From Actinomycetota bacterium (lineage in GTDB: Bacteria > Actinomycetota > Thermoleophilia > Solirubrobacterales > Solirubrobacteraceae), in the NCBI GenBank assembly GCA_019348575.1, contig JAHWJE010000109.1, positions 1 to 6,231 on the forward strand: 6,231 bases of DNA. The letters are read 5' to 3'. The translations under genes were made by a program, and so were the position numbers. Below, in pieces: positions 1-5,959 of the stretch (within the stretch, counting starts at the first letter, position 1; each line of letters begins with the position of its first letter). The notes below the pieces were generated by a model, which searched no databases, was not told the DNA's origin, and worked only from the letters and a program-made list of their open reading frames with translations.

Positions 1-1
1 T

Positions 2-121
2 CCGCCGGTCGAGTCGGACCGTCCCGTCCTCGACGCGCGTCGGGCGGCGACCGCCGCACGCCAGGCAGCCGGGGAGCGGCCGGCGTCGCGCACCCAGATC
101 GACCGTCACCGCCATGGCTGA
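2..121 (+). CDS. C-terminal tail of an unidentified protein, possibly cytochrome c oxidase subunit I (partial)
   Basis: An open frame enters from the left edge and ends at TGA 119-121, giving about 39 residues beginning PPVESDRPVLDARRAA and ending in a basic, His-containing tail (QIDRHRHG). The PPVxSDRPVLD stretch resembles the soluble C-terminal tail of actinobacterial CtaD (subunit I of aa3-type oxidase), where an RSERPAF-like motif precedes a short charged end. That match is from memory and is weak. The stop overlaps the ATG of the next frame (ATGGCTGA, 8 nt), the usual sign of translational coupling in an operon, and the next frame starts a small membrane protein as would fit an oxidase accessory subunit. 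Too little is in the window to be sure, and another protein with a basic tail is possible. Confidence 0.3.
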   Translation, partial: PPVESDRPVLDARRAATAARQAAGERPASRTQIDRHRHG

Positions 122-422
122 GGAGTTCCGGTTCTTCCTGCGCTCCGCGCTGTACGCGCTCGTCGCGGGCGTCGTCGTGAGCTTCACGGCGTTCACCCTC
201 GCGGCGGCGCTCCTGCTCGGGGCTCTCGGCCTTCCCGACGACCTGCTGCGGAACGTCGCGCTCGTCGTCGTCCTTGGGCCTGTACGAGTCAGGGTTGTTG
301 GGATCGCCGTCGGTGTGACAGCCGGGGTCGTCCTCGTCGATCACGCCGTCGCCGTCGTTGTCGATCCCGTCGTTGCAGCCGGGGTCGTCCGCCACGTCTT
401 CGCGGGGGTCGCCCGGATGTGA
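114..422 (+). pseudogene. Small membrane protein, genuine N-terminus only, 3' part replaced
   Basis: The ATG at 114 lies inside the stop of the upstream frame. The first ~50 codons give a plausible small inner-membrane protein: a short charged head (MAEEFRFFLR), a hydrophobic helix at about residues 11-40, then PDDLLRNVAL. From about nucleotide 261 onward the frame is the exact antisense of a clear calcium-binding repeat protein. Runs of valine here are simply GAC (Asp) codons read backwards, so residues after ~50 are not credible, nor is the stop at 420-422. If the upstream tail belongs to CtaD, this would be an actinobacterial oxidase subunit IV-like protein, which fits its size and position, but no diagnostic motif is visible. 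It is best treated as a gene cut at about 255-275 by a sequence join. Confidence 0.4.
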
Positions 423-665
423 GCATTCCGGATCGACCGCGTCGACGAGGCCGTCCCCGTCGTTGTCGGCCGCATCCGAGCAGTGCGGCGGCGGAGCCGG
501 AGGGTTCACCGTCTCGCAGCGCGCGTAGCGCTCCCCGTTCGAGCAGGCGTCCGTTGCGTCGCCTCCATCCAGCACGTCCCACCCGTCTCCGCCGTCGAGC
601 TCGTCATCGCCTACCTGTCCCAGCACGACGTCGTCGCCCGGTCCGCCGGCGACAACGTCGCGGTC
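261..665 (-). pseudogene. RTX / DNDGDG-loop calcium-binding protein fragment
   Basis: Reading the minus strand from about 665 gives RDVVAGGPGDDVVLG, GDDELDGGDGWDVLDGG and DACSNGERYARCE, i.e. RTX (hemolysin-type) nonapeptides of the GGxGxDxxx form followed by their usual capping segment. Two acidic loops of the DNDGDGxxDxxDPxC type follow (about 423-470 and 318-362), similar to thrombospondin type 3 or EF-hand-like calcium loops, then a Pro/Asp-rich tail ending SYRPKDDDD near 264. Such proteins are normally secreted and fold on binding calcium outside the cell. The cysteines (CSD, PEC, GCND, GCHT) are evenly placed for disulfides. There is no start codon, signal peptide or stop belonging to this reading: upstream the frame enters lysR, where a TGA closes it near 830, and downstream it stays open to the left edge through sequence antisense to another gene. 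It is a C-terminal fragment bounded by joins on both sides. Confidence 0.8.
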
Positions 666-1572
666 GCGGTGGCGGGACCATGAGCGAGCACGCAGATGCT
701 GCGCGCATCGCCGCGGCCGCCGGCGAGACGTAGCCGCCGGCAAGCGTCGCGGCCAGCACACGACGTACGAGCGGACGGCCCTCGAGGCAGCGGATGACGA
801 CGTCGTCGCGGACCGCGACGAGCGCGAGGTCGGGGATCAGGCAGACGCCGACGCCGGCGGCGACGAAGCCCTGGATCGCGTTGTAGTCGTCGGACTGGAA
901 GGCGACCCGCGCCTCGAAGCCTGCTGCCTGGCTGGCCCGCTCGAGGATGAGCCCGTCGGGGCAGCGGCCCGTCGTGCCCATGATCCACGACTCCTCGGCG
1001 AGGTCCGCCAGGCGGACGCGGGGCTTGGATGCGACGCGATGGCCGGCCGGCACGCACAGGTAGAACGGGTCGTCGAGCAGGTGGCGGCGCTCGATCGCGC
1101 GGTCGGCGATCGGCTCGAAGCCGGACTCGACGGTGAGCGCGATGTCGCACTCCCCCGCCTTCAGGCACTCCAGGCCCTCGTCGGGCTCGCGCGGAGCGAG
1201 CGTGACCTCGACGCCCGGATGGCGCTCGCGAAAGCGTCCGATCGCGCGCGGCGCGATCGTCGCCCCCGCGGTCGGGAAGGACACCATCCGCAGCCGCCCG
1301 CCGCGCGCTCCGGCGATCGCCTCGAGCTCGGCCTCGGCGTCGGCGAGCCGCGCGAGGATGACGTCGGCGTGCGCGACGAGCGCGCGGCCGGCCTCCGTCA
1401 GGCGCACGCCGCGCGCGTTTCGGTCGACGAGCGTCGTGCCCGCCTCGCGCTCCAGGGCGGCGATCTGCTGGGAGACCGCCGACTGCGTGTACGCGAGCGC
1501 CTCGGCCGCCGCCGAGAACGAGCCCCGCAGCGAGACCTCCCGCAGAACCCGCAACCGCTTCACGTCGAGCAT
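604..1572 (-). CDS. LysR-family transcriptional regulator, C-terminus altered
   Basis: DNA-binding transcription factor of the LysR family. The N-terminal winged helix-turn-helix covers about residues 1-62, with the classic pattern GSFSAAAEALAYTQSAVSQQI followed by a wing with RGVRLTEAG. A linker helix (65-90) leads into the two-lobed periplasmic-binding-protein-like effector domain from about 93 (GRLRMVSFPTAG) to 290. The ATG at 1572 is chosen over the in-frame GTG at 1578 because it has an AAGGTG Shine-Dalgarno with 5-nt spacing and begins MLDVKRLRVL, as is common in this subfamily. Residues to about 290 (AGGYVSPAAAAMR) look complete; such proteins usually end about here. The remaining ~32 residues to the stop at 604 are Arg-rich out-of-frame translation of the RTX fragment, so the native stop has been lost at about 665-703. 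The effector is unknown. It is transcribed divergently from the small gene at 1677, a common LysR arrangement. Confidence 0.9.
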   Translation of the reverse strand: MLDVKRLRVLREVSLRGSFSAAAEALAYTQSAVSQQIAALEREAGTTLVDRNARGVRLTEAGRALVAHADVILARLADAEAELEAIAGARGGRLRMVSFPTAGATIAPRAIGRFRERHPGVEVTLAPREPDEGLECLKAGECDIALTVESGFEPIADRAIERRHLLDDPFYLCVPAGHRVASKPRVRLADLAEESWIMGTTGRCPDGLILERASQAAGFEARVAFQSDDYNAIQGFVAAGVGVCLIPDLALVAVRDDVVIRCLEGRPLVRRVLAATLAGGYVSPAAAAMRAASACSLMVPPPRPRRCRRRTGRRRRAGTGRR

Positions 1573-1617
1573 TAGCACACCTTATCGCTCACCCGCCGCA
1601 TTGTCATTTGTGCTGAT
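1571..1617. promoter_or_regulatory. Imperfect inverted repeat in the divergent lysR intergenic region
   Basis: ATTAGCACA (1571-1579) and TGTGCTGAT (1609-1617) are inverted copies matching at 8 of 9 positions, separated by 29 nt. The left arm covers the lysR start codon and part of its ribosome binding site; the right arm lies 60-68 nt before the start of the divergent gene. LysR proteins usually autoregulate and bind imperfect dyads in such divergent regions, so this is a candidate operator. The 38-nt centre-to-centre spacing and overlap with the start codon would suit repression by bridging two half-sites, but one 9-bp pair can also arise by chance. No convincing -35/-10 pair was found. Confidence 0.3.
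1578..1583 (-). promoter_or_regulatory. Ribosome binding site of the LysR gene
   Basis: AAGGTG on the minus strand, 5 nt before the ATG at 1572-1570. It decides that ATG rather than the GTG at 1578-1576, which lies on the site itself, as the start of the regulator. Confidence 0.6.
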
Positions 1618-1662
1618 GCCCTTGGGCTGGGATCGTCGGTCTCCTCGAACACCAGACAGGCC

Positions 1663-1667
1663 AGGAG
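1663..1667 (+). promoter_or_regulatory. Ribosome binding site of the small GNAT-like gene
   Basis: A perfect AGGAG lies 9 nt before the ATG at 1677. It supports that start and shows the short gene is built for translation. Confidence 0.65.
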
Positions 1668-1676
1668 CGCAGCACG

Positions 1677-1991
1677 ATGCCCACCTCGCAGAACCATCCC
1701 GATGCGATCGTCATACGTCACGCCACCGACGCGGACGCCAAGACGCTGATCGACCTCGCGCTGCTCGATGACCGTGCGCCGCTGACCGGTCCGGCGCTGA
1801 TCGCCGAGGTCGACGGCATCGCCCGCGCTGCACTGGATCTGCACGACGGCAGCGTCGCGGCCGACCCGTTCGCCCGCACCGGGGAGCTCGTCGAGCTCCT
1901 GAAGCTGCACGCCCGCGCCGCGCATGCGCCGGTCCGCTCCCTGCGCGGACGGGTCGCATCGCTCCTGCGGCCCGTGTCCCTCCGGGCATGA
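1677..1991 (+). CDS. Small GNAT-like half-domain protein
   Basis: A 104-residue cytoplasmic protein of unknown function. It opens like a GCN5-related N-acetyltransferase: VIRHATDADAKTLIDLALLD (residues 12-31) matches the typical first strand and helix (IRxATxxDA). ALIAEVDGIARAALDL (40-55) matches the next strand pair, followed by DGSVAADPF. The acetyl-CoA-binding Q/RxxGxG/A motif and the rest of the fold are absent. Instead there is a helix, ARTGELVELLKLHARAA (66-82), and a basic tail. I recall similar short proteins with an ADPF-xxTxxLVxLL ending in actinobacteria, so this is probably a naturally short family rather than a truncated enzyme. A good ribosome binding site and a sensible stop support the gene. 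It is divergent from the LysR regulator and could be its target. Confidence 0.7.
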   Translation: MPTSQNHPDAIVIRHATDADAKTLIDLALLDDRAPLTGPALIAEVDGIARAALDLHDGSVAADPFARTGELVELLKLHARAAHAPVRSLRGRVASLLRPVSLRA

Positions 1992-2119
1992 CGCGACCTC
2001 ACCGGGTTCGTGCGCGGACGAAGCGACGGCTGCCGGGATGCGATGACAGCGCGCTTGGCAGCGACCGGAATGCAAGCCCCACGGCAGCGGTGGCCGCCGC
2101 GGAGTGATGAGATAGCGCG

Positions 2120-3100
2120 ATCGCAGCGGCACGCTTCACCTGGCAGGACGGCGAGCGGACGATCCACTTCGGGCACGACGCGCTCGACGTCGCGCTGCCC
2201 GAGCTGGGCGAGGGGTTCGCGCTGCTGTCGACTCCGCGCGCGCTCGCGACGGCGCCGGTGCTCGCCGAGCGAGCGGGCGCGGTCCACGAGGTCCCGCCCG
2301 GTCGCGTAGACGAGATCGCGGGCGCGCTGCTTGGCGAGGTCGACCCCGGCGCGCTGATCGTCGCGCTCGGCGGCGGACGCGTCGTCGACAGCGCCAAGGC
2401 GCTGGCGGCGGCGCGCCCGCCCGGCGAGCGCCCGCTCGTCGCGGCCGTCCCGACGACCCTCAGCGCGGCGGAGATGACGGCCGTGCACCGCCGCGCCGCG
2501 GGGGCCGACCCGTCGCTGCCCGCAGTGCGCCCGGCGCTGGTCGCCAACGACCCCGCGCTCAGCGCCTCGCAGCCGCCCGCCCAGCTCGCGGCGAGCGCCG
2601 CCAACGCGCTCGCCCACGCGGCCGAGGGTCCGGCGACGGTGCGCGCGAGCCCCGTCCCCACGCTTGCCGGCCGCGAGGCGGGGCGGTTGATCGCCGCCGC
2701 ATACGCGGGCGCCGGCGACGAGCCCGACCGCGACGCGCTCGCGCTCGCGGCGCTGCTGTCGGGCTACACGATCGACAGCGCCGGCTACGGGCTGCATCAC
2801 GTGATGTCGCAGACGCTCGCGCGCTTCGCCGGCATCGCTCACGGCCAGGCCAACGCGGTGATGCTGCCGCACACGCTCGTCGCGCTCGAGCGCCGCGGCG
2901 CAGCGGGCGTGGGCGCGCTCGTCGCGCTCGCGACGGATCTCGCGCGCCGCGCGCAGGCCGCCAGCCTGCGCGAGCTCGGGGTGCAGGAGTCGGCGCTCGA
3001 GCGCTGCGCCGACGCAGCCGCCGACCGCGCCGAGCTCGACGCGACCCCGCCCCGCCCGGACCGCGACGAGCTGCGGGCCCTCTATGCCGCGGCCTTCTGA
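2120..3100 (+). CDS. Maleylacetate reductase-like iron-containing alcohol dehydrogenase, start codon missing
   Basis: Resembles the maleylacetate reductase branch of the group III (iron-type) alcohol dehydrogenases. That branch reduces maleylacetate to 3-oxoadipate with NAD(P)H in breakdown of hydroxyquinol or chlorocatechol. Seen in order: RFTWQDGERTIHFG from 2132; the nucleotide-binding GGGRVVDSAKALA (about 2372-2410); PTTLSAAEMT, typical of this branch; NALAHAAE with a putative metal His (codon 2615); GLHHVMSQTL; and AHGQANAVMLPH with further His. The ending ELDATPPRPDRDELRALYAAAF is also typical. From 2120 it is ~326 residues, slightly short for the ~350-residue family, mainly through a compact region after residue ~255. 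No ATG, GTG or TTG opens the family-like N-terminus: TGA TGA (2105-2110) blocks the frame upstream, and the first usable start is GTG 2258, which would delete the first ~46 residues. I place the start at ATC 2120 only provisionally. Substrate assignment is inference. Confidence 0.75.
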   Translation: MAAARFTWQDGERTIHFGHDALDVALPELGEGFALLSTPRALATAPVLAERAGAVHEVPPGRVDEIAGALLGEVDPGALIVALGGGRVVDSAKALAAARPPGERPLVAAVPTTLSAAEMTAVHRRAAGADPSLPAVRPALVANDPALSASQPPAQLAASAANALAHAAEGPATVRASPVPTLAGREAGRLIAAAYAGAGDEPDRDALALAALLSGYTIDSAGYGLHHVMSQTLARFAGIAHGQANAVMLPHTLVALERRGAAGVGALVALATDLARRAQAASLRELGVQESALERCADAAADRAELDATPPRPDRDELRALYAAAF

Positions 3101-3365
3101 GCGTCCGCCGGCCCGTCGCGACGAGACGCCGGTGCTCGACGCCGCGGCGTTCGACGACTTCGCGGCGCTCTTTCACCGCGACGAGCTGCGCGGCGTCATC
3201 GAGGAATGGCACGCCGAGTTCTACGGGCGCGGCTTCGCATCCCGCGTGCTGTGCCAGGCGCTGCGGGCAGACGCCTTCCGGGTGACCGGCGCGACGTCTA
3301 GATCTTCAGCAGGACGATCGTGTTCAGGACCCACACGATCGCGAAGCCGATCGTCCAGCGGTTGA
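3084..3365 (+). CDS. Unrecognised protein overlapping the dehydrogenase end; 3' part doubtful
   Basis: The ATG at 3084 lies within the last codons of the dehydrogenase (17-nt overlap), which suggests translational coupling. Residues 1-72 (MPRPSERPPARRDETPVLDA, then AAFDDFAALFHRDELRGVIEEWHAEF, and on to LRADAFRVTG) have the composition of a soluble helical protein. VLDAAAFDDFAALF-DELRGVIEEW faintly resembles the first helices of a histidine phosphotransfer domain, without a confirmed phospho-His motif. I do not otherwise recognise it. A ring-cleavage dioxygenase would be the expected partner of a maleylacetate reductase, but nothing here supports that. From about 3298 the frame is antisense to secG and becomes Ser/Arg-rich noise, so any real protein ends or is cut near 3297. 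Confidence 0.35.
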   Translation: MPRPSERPPARRDETPVLDAAAFDDFAALFHRDELRGVIEEWHAEFYGRGFASRVLCQALRADAFRVTGATSRSSAGRSCSGPTRSRSRSSSG

Positions 3366-3522
3366 GGTTGCGCTCGACGAGCGAGCCTCCGCCGAAGGGA
3401 CCCGCGCCGGTGCCCACGCCGAAGGCGCCCGACAGGCCGGCGTCCTTGCCCGAGTGCATGAGCACGAGGAAGATCACGACGATCGACAGCAGGACCTGGA
3501 CCGCGCTGAGAATGCTCTCCAT
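3298..3522 (-). CDS. secG: Preprotein translocase subunit SecG
   Basis: SecG is the small, non-essential subunit of the SecYEG channel that assists SecA-driven export across the plasma membrane. The 74-residue product has the standard build: a first membrane helix (about 3-22, ILSAVQVLLSIVVIFLVLMH), a glycine-rich cytoplasmic loop (SGKDAGLSGAFGVGTGAGPF), then ERNLNRWT and a second helix (about 53-72, IGFAIVWVLNTIVLLKI). Length and topology are normal and the stop (TAG, 3300-3298) is clean. It starts 20 nt after the stop of the CcmI-like gene and reads in the same direction as ccmF, so the three are likely cotranscribed. No clear ribosome binding site precedes its ATG. In many bacteria secG follows the gap-pgk-tpiA cluster; placement behind ccm genes may be lineage-specific. 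No T-tailed terminator hairpin is visible downstream. Confidence 0.93.
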   Translation of the reverse strand: MESILSAVQVLLSIVVIFLVLMHSGKDAGLSGAFGVGTGAGPFGGGSLVERNLNRWTIGFAIVWVLNTIVLLKI

Positions 3523-3542
3523 GCCGGGCAGGGTAGCTCAGC

Positions 3543-3839
3543 TCAGCCGCGCGCCTCGTCGAGCGCCTTGAGGATCTCGACCGCCTCGGCCCGCAGCTGG
3601 CGGTCGAGCATCCGATGGTCCTCCGGCGAGAGCTTGCCCGTGCGCGCGTCCATCTCGGCGTCGCGGATCTCGCGGTACTTGGCCTCCTTGCGCGCCTCGA
3701 GCTCGGCGACCTGATCCTCGGCTTCGCTGCGCACCCGCTCAGCGGTGTCGCCGCGCAGCGGCGCCGACACGATCGCCACGACGGCGGCGAGGACGGCGAG
3801 GATGACGAGCAGGGCCACGATGTCCACGAAACGCGTCAG
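3543..3839 (-). CDS. CcmI-like membrane-anchored coiled-coil protein of cytochrome c biogenesis
   Basis: About 98 residues. An N-terminal membrane helix (about 5-27, VDIVALLVILAVLAAVVAIV) is followed by APLRGD and a charged helical part: AERVRSEAEDQVAELEARKE (33-52), then AKYREIRDAEMDARTGKLSP (53-72) and a final helix LDRQLRAEAVEILKALDEAR. The LE-x-KEA-x(2)-REIRDAE-x(3)-TGKLS-x-ED pattern recalls the region just after the anchor in CcmI/CycH, which delivers apocytochrome c to the heme-attachment machinery, but the long TPR part is missing. Lying directly after ccmF supports a cytochrome-maturation role, which is inference. Start: the frame is open upstream into ccmF, but that part is antisense-like basic noise. 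The only candidates near the anchor are CTG 3839 (14 nt after the ccmF stop) and GTG 3827, which would trim four residues; neither has a good ribosome binding site, so it may be translated by coupling to ccmF. Confidence 0.65.
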   Translation of the reverse strand: MTRFVDIVALLVILAVLAAVVAIVSAPLRGDTAERVRSEAEDQVAELEARKEAKYREIRDAEMDARTGKLSPEDHRMLDRQLRAEAVEILKALDEARG

Positions 3840-3853
3840 TGGGTCGCCCGGCG

Positions 3854-5959
3854 CTACGCGCGTCCGAGGTCTTCGGCGACGCGTGCCGCATAGCGTGCCG
3901 TGACACGGCGCCGCGCGGCGTCCGGCCCGGGCCAGAGCGCGATCAGGCCGCCGAGGAAGACGACGATCGAGCCGATCCAGATCCACGTCACGAGCGGCGA
4001 GCTGATCACGCGGAACGTGGCCTCGGGGCGGTCGGCGAGGTACGTGTCGACGATGCCCTTGAGCGCCGCGCCGAGCGCGCGGCCCTCGAGCGCCGGCGGG
4101 AGCTTGCCGGCCGCGGCGGCGAAGACGCGGTCACCCTCCTCGATCGTCGGCAGCAGCCGGCGGATGTCGGGCGTCATCGCCGTCCAGATGTCACGGCGCA
4201 GACCGGCGTCGAGGCCGATCTCGCTCGTCGCCTCGCCCTCGAAGAAGCGCCCGACCGGGCCCAGTCCGGCGACGTCGCGCGAGGGGTAGTAGCCGCGCTC
4301 GGGGCGCATCGTCGTCACGTGCCTGCCGTCGCGGCTGACATCGACGACGGCGCCGAAGGAGATCTTCTCCAGCTCGCCCTCGCGCATCGAGATCCGCGAG
4401 GTGGCGCGCTCGTAGGTGAAGGTGTAGTCGCCCGAGCGCACGCTCTGCCCGGGCGCGAGCCGCACGTCGCGGGCGTCGTTGAACGCCGACGACGCCGCGA
4501 CGCCGACGAAGAGCAGCGCCATTCCCACGTGCACGAGATAGCCGCCGTAGCGGCGGCGGTTGCGGCCAACGAGCGAGCGCAGCGCCGCGAGCGGGTTCTC
4601 CCCCGTCATCGCGCGCCGCACGCCGACGCCGCGCCAGAACTCCTGGCCGACGCTCGCCACGACGAACGCCCCGCAGACGAACATCGCGAGCGCGAGCGGC
4701 CGGGCCGCCGCTCCGAGTGCGGCGAGCGCCACGCCGAGCGCGAGCGCGCCGACCGCCGGCAGCAGGAAGTTTCGCCGCGCGTTGGACGCCGTCGCCTTGC
4801 GCCACGCGATCACCGGCCCGATCCCGCTCAGCAGCACGAGCACGATCGCCAGCGGCACCGTGTACCTGTCGAACCAGGGCGGGCCGAGCGCGCGCCGCGT
4901 GCCGGTCAGCGCCTCGGCGATCAGCGGCCAGAACGTGCCCCAGAAGACGACGAACGCCATCGCGACGAGCACGAGGTTGTTCAGCAGGAAGACCGCCTCG
5001 CGCGAGAGCAGCGAGTCGAGGCGATTGTCGGAGCGCAGCTCGTTGCGGCGCAGCACCACGAGCCCGATCGAGCTCGCGATCAGGACGCCGATGAGGATCA
5101 CGAACGGGACGCCGAGCGTCGACGCGCCGAACGCGTGGATCGAGTCGAGGATCCCGGAGCGCACGAGGAACGTGCCGAGGATCGCGAGCGTGCCGGTCGC
5201 CAGGACCAGCGACACGTTCCAGATCTTCAGCATCCCGCGCTTCTCCTGGATCATGATCGAGTGGATGAACGCGGTGCCGGTCAGCCACGGCAGCAGCGAC
5301 GCGTTCTCGACGGGGTCCCAGGCCCAGTAGCCGCCCCACCCCAGTTCGGCGTAGGACCAGCGCGCGCCGAGCAGGATGCCGATCCCGAGAAACAGCCAGG
5401 CGCCGAGCGCGAAGCGGCGCGTCGCGCGGATCCAGTCGGCGGCGCCGACCTGGCGCGCGATCAGCGCGCCGATCGCGAACGCGAACGGGATCGTGAACAG
5501 CGTGTACCCCGAGTAGAGCATCGGGGGGTGGATCATCATGCTCGGGTGGCGCAGCAGCGGGTTGAGGCCGTTGCCGTCGGCCGGGGCGACCGCGAGCAGC
5601 GCGAACGGCGTCTCCTTGAACACGAGCAGCGCCGCGAAGAAGGCCGCGAAGCCGAGCAGGACCGCGGTCGCATACGGCGCGACGCGGCGCAGCTGCCGGC
5701 GTGTCGCGAACAGCACGAGGCTCGACCACAGCGACAGCAGCCAGAGCCACAGCAGCAGCGAGCCCTCCTGCGAGGACCAGGCCGCGGCGGCCTTGTAGAA
5801 CGCGGGCGTCGTCGTCGACGAGTGGCTGGCGACCGTCGCGAAGCTGAAGTCCGAGCGCAGGAACGCGATCTCGAGGATCGCGAACGCGCCCGTGACGAGC
5901 GCCGCGATCGCGTAGACCGTCCAGCTCGCCGGGCCGTCGCCTTGCTTGCGGAAGCTCAT
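3854..5959 (-). CDS. ccmF: Cytochrome c maturation heme lyase CcmF, N-terminus truncated
   Basis: Multi-spanning membrane protein of system I cytochrome c biogenesis; it accepts heme from holo-CcmE and attaches it to apocytochrome CxxCH motifs on the outer face of the membrane. Counted from ATG 5959 (701 residues), visible hallmarks are HSSTTTPAFYKAAAAWSSQEGS (46-67), HPPMLYSGY (144-152), the tryptophan-rich heme-handling WGGYWAWDPVEN (208-219), AFIHS, IHAFG and GGYLVHVGM. The four conserved His fall at 144, 233, 275 and 477, matching E. coli His173, 261, 303 and 491. A soluble domain spans about 495-650 and the last helix 654-676. The C-terminus is complete. The N-terminus is not: CcmF normally has a first helix of ~40 residues before the VYAIAALVTGAFAILEIAFLRS segment, whereas here only MSFRKQGDGPASW precedes it. 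The frame continues to 6013, but there it is antisense to pntA. Confidence 0.93.
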   Translation of the reverse strand: MSFRKQGDGPASWTVYAIAALVTGAFAILEIAFLRSDFSFATVASHSSTTTPAFYKAAAAWSSQEGSLLLWLWLLSLWSSLVLFATRRQLRRVAPYATAVLLGFAAFFAALLVFKETPFALLAVAPADGNGLNPLLRHPSMMIHPPMLYSGYTLFTIPFAFAIGALIARQVGAADWIRATRRFALGAWLFLGIGILLGARWSYAELGWGGYWAWDPVENASLLPWLTGTAFIHSIMIQEKRGMLKIWNVSLVLATGTLAILGTFLVRSGILDSIHAFGASTLGVPFVILIGVLIASSIGLVVLRRNELRSDNRLDSLLSREAVFLLNNLVLVAMAFVVFWGTFWPLIAEALTGTRRALGPPWFDRYTVPLAIVLVLLSGIGPVIAWRKATASNARRNFLLPAVGALALGVALAALGAAARPLALAMFVCGAFVVASVGQEFWRGVGVRRAMTGENPLAALRSLVGRNRRRYGGYLVHVGMALLFVGVAASSAFNDARDVRLAPGQSVRSGDYTFTYERATSRISMREGELEKISFGAVVDVSRDGRHVTTMRPERGYYPSRDVAGLGPVGRFFEGEATSEIGLDAGLRRDIWTAMTPDIRRLLPTIEEGDRVFAAAAGKLPPALEGRALGAALKGIVDTYLADRPEATFRVISSPLVTWIWIGSIVVFLGGLIALWPGPDAARRRVTARYAARVAEDLGRA

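Noticed and set aside
261..400. Repeated GTCGTC / GCCGTC tracts, considered as a DNA repeat array or CRISPR-like element
   Set aside because: They are GAC/GGC codons of Asp/Gly-rich calcium loops read on the other strand; there are no regular repeats with unique spacers.
604..703. Arg-rich tail of the LysR protein as a functional extension
   Set aside because: It is an out-of-frame reading of the RTX codons; the family normally ends near residue 290.
2029..2062. GCTGCC ... GGCAGC inverted repeat as a terminator after the small GNAT-like gene
   Set aside because: The stem is only 6 bp with a 22-nt loop and no T-tract; a chance match in GC-rich DNA. I see nothing else in 1992-2119.
1718..2872. 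A 384-codon open frame on the minus strand
   Set aside because: It is antisense to the small GNAT-like gene and the dehydrogenase, has an Arg/Ala-rich composition and no motif, and arises from high-GC codon use.
3255..3300. Possible hairpin terminator or tRNA gene downstream of secG
   Set aside because: Only short GC stems without a T-tract; no cloverleaf, anticodon arm or T-loop consensus could be assembled.
3840..3986. N-terminal extension of the CcmI-like protein to 147 residues
   Set aside because: The extra 48 residues are Arg/Pro-rich, overlap the ccmF coding end out of frame, and would place a basic tract before an evident N-terminal membrane anchor.
4560..5330. A 256-codon open frame on the plus strand
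   Set aside because: It is antisense to well-supported ccmF and has low-complexity Ser/Arg/Ala composition.
4191..5750. A 519-codon open frame on the minus strand
   Set aside because: It is an out-of-frame reading of ccmF, dominated by Arg and Ala, without membrane segments or motifs.
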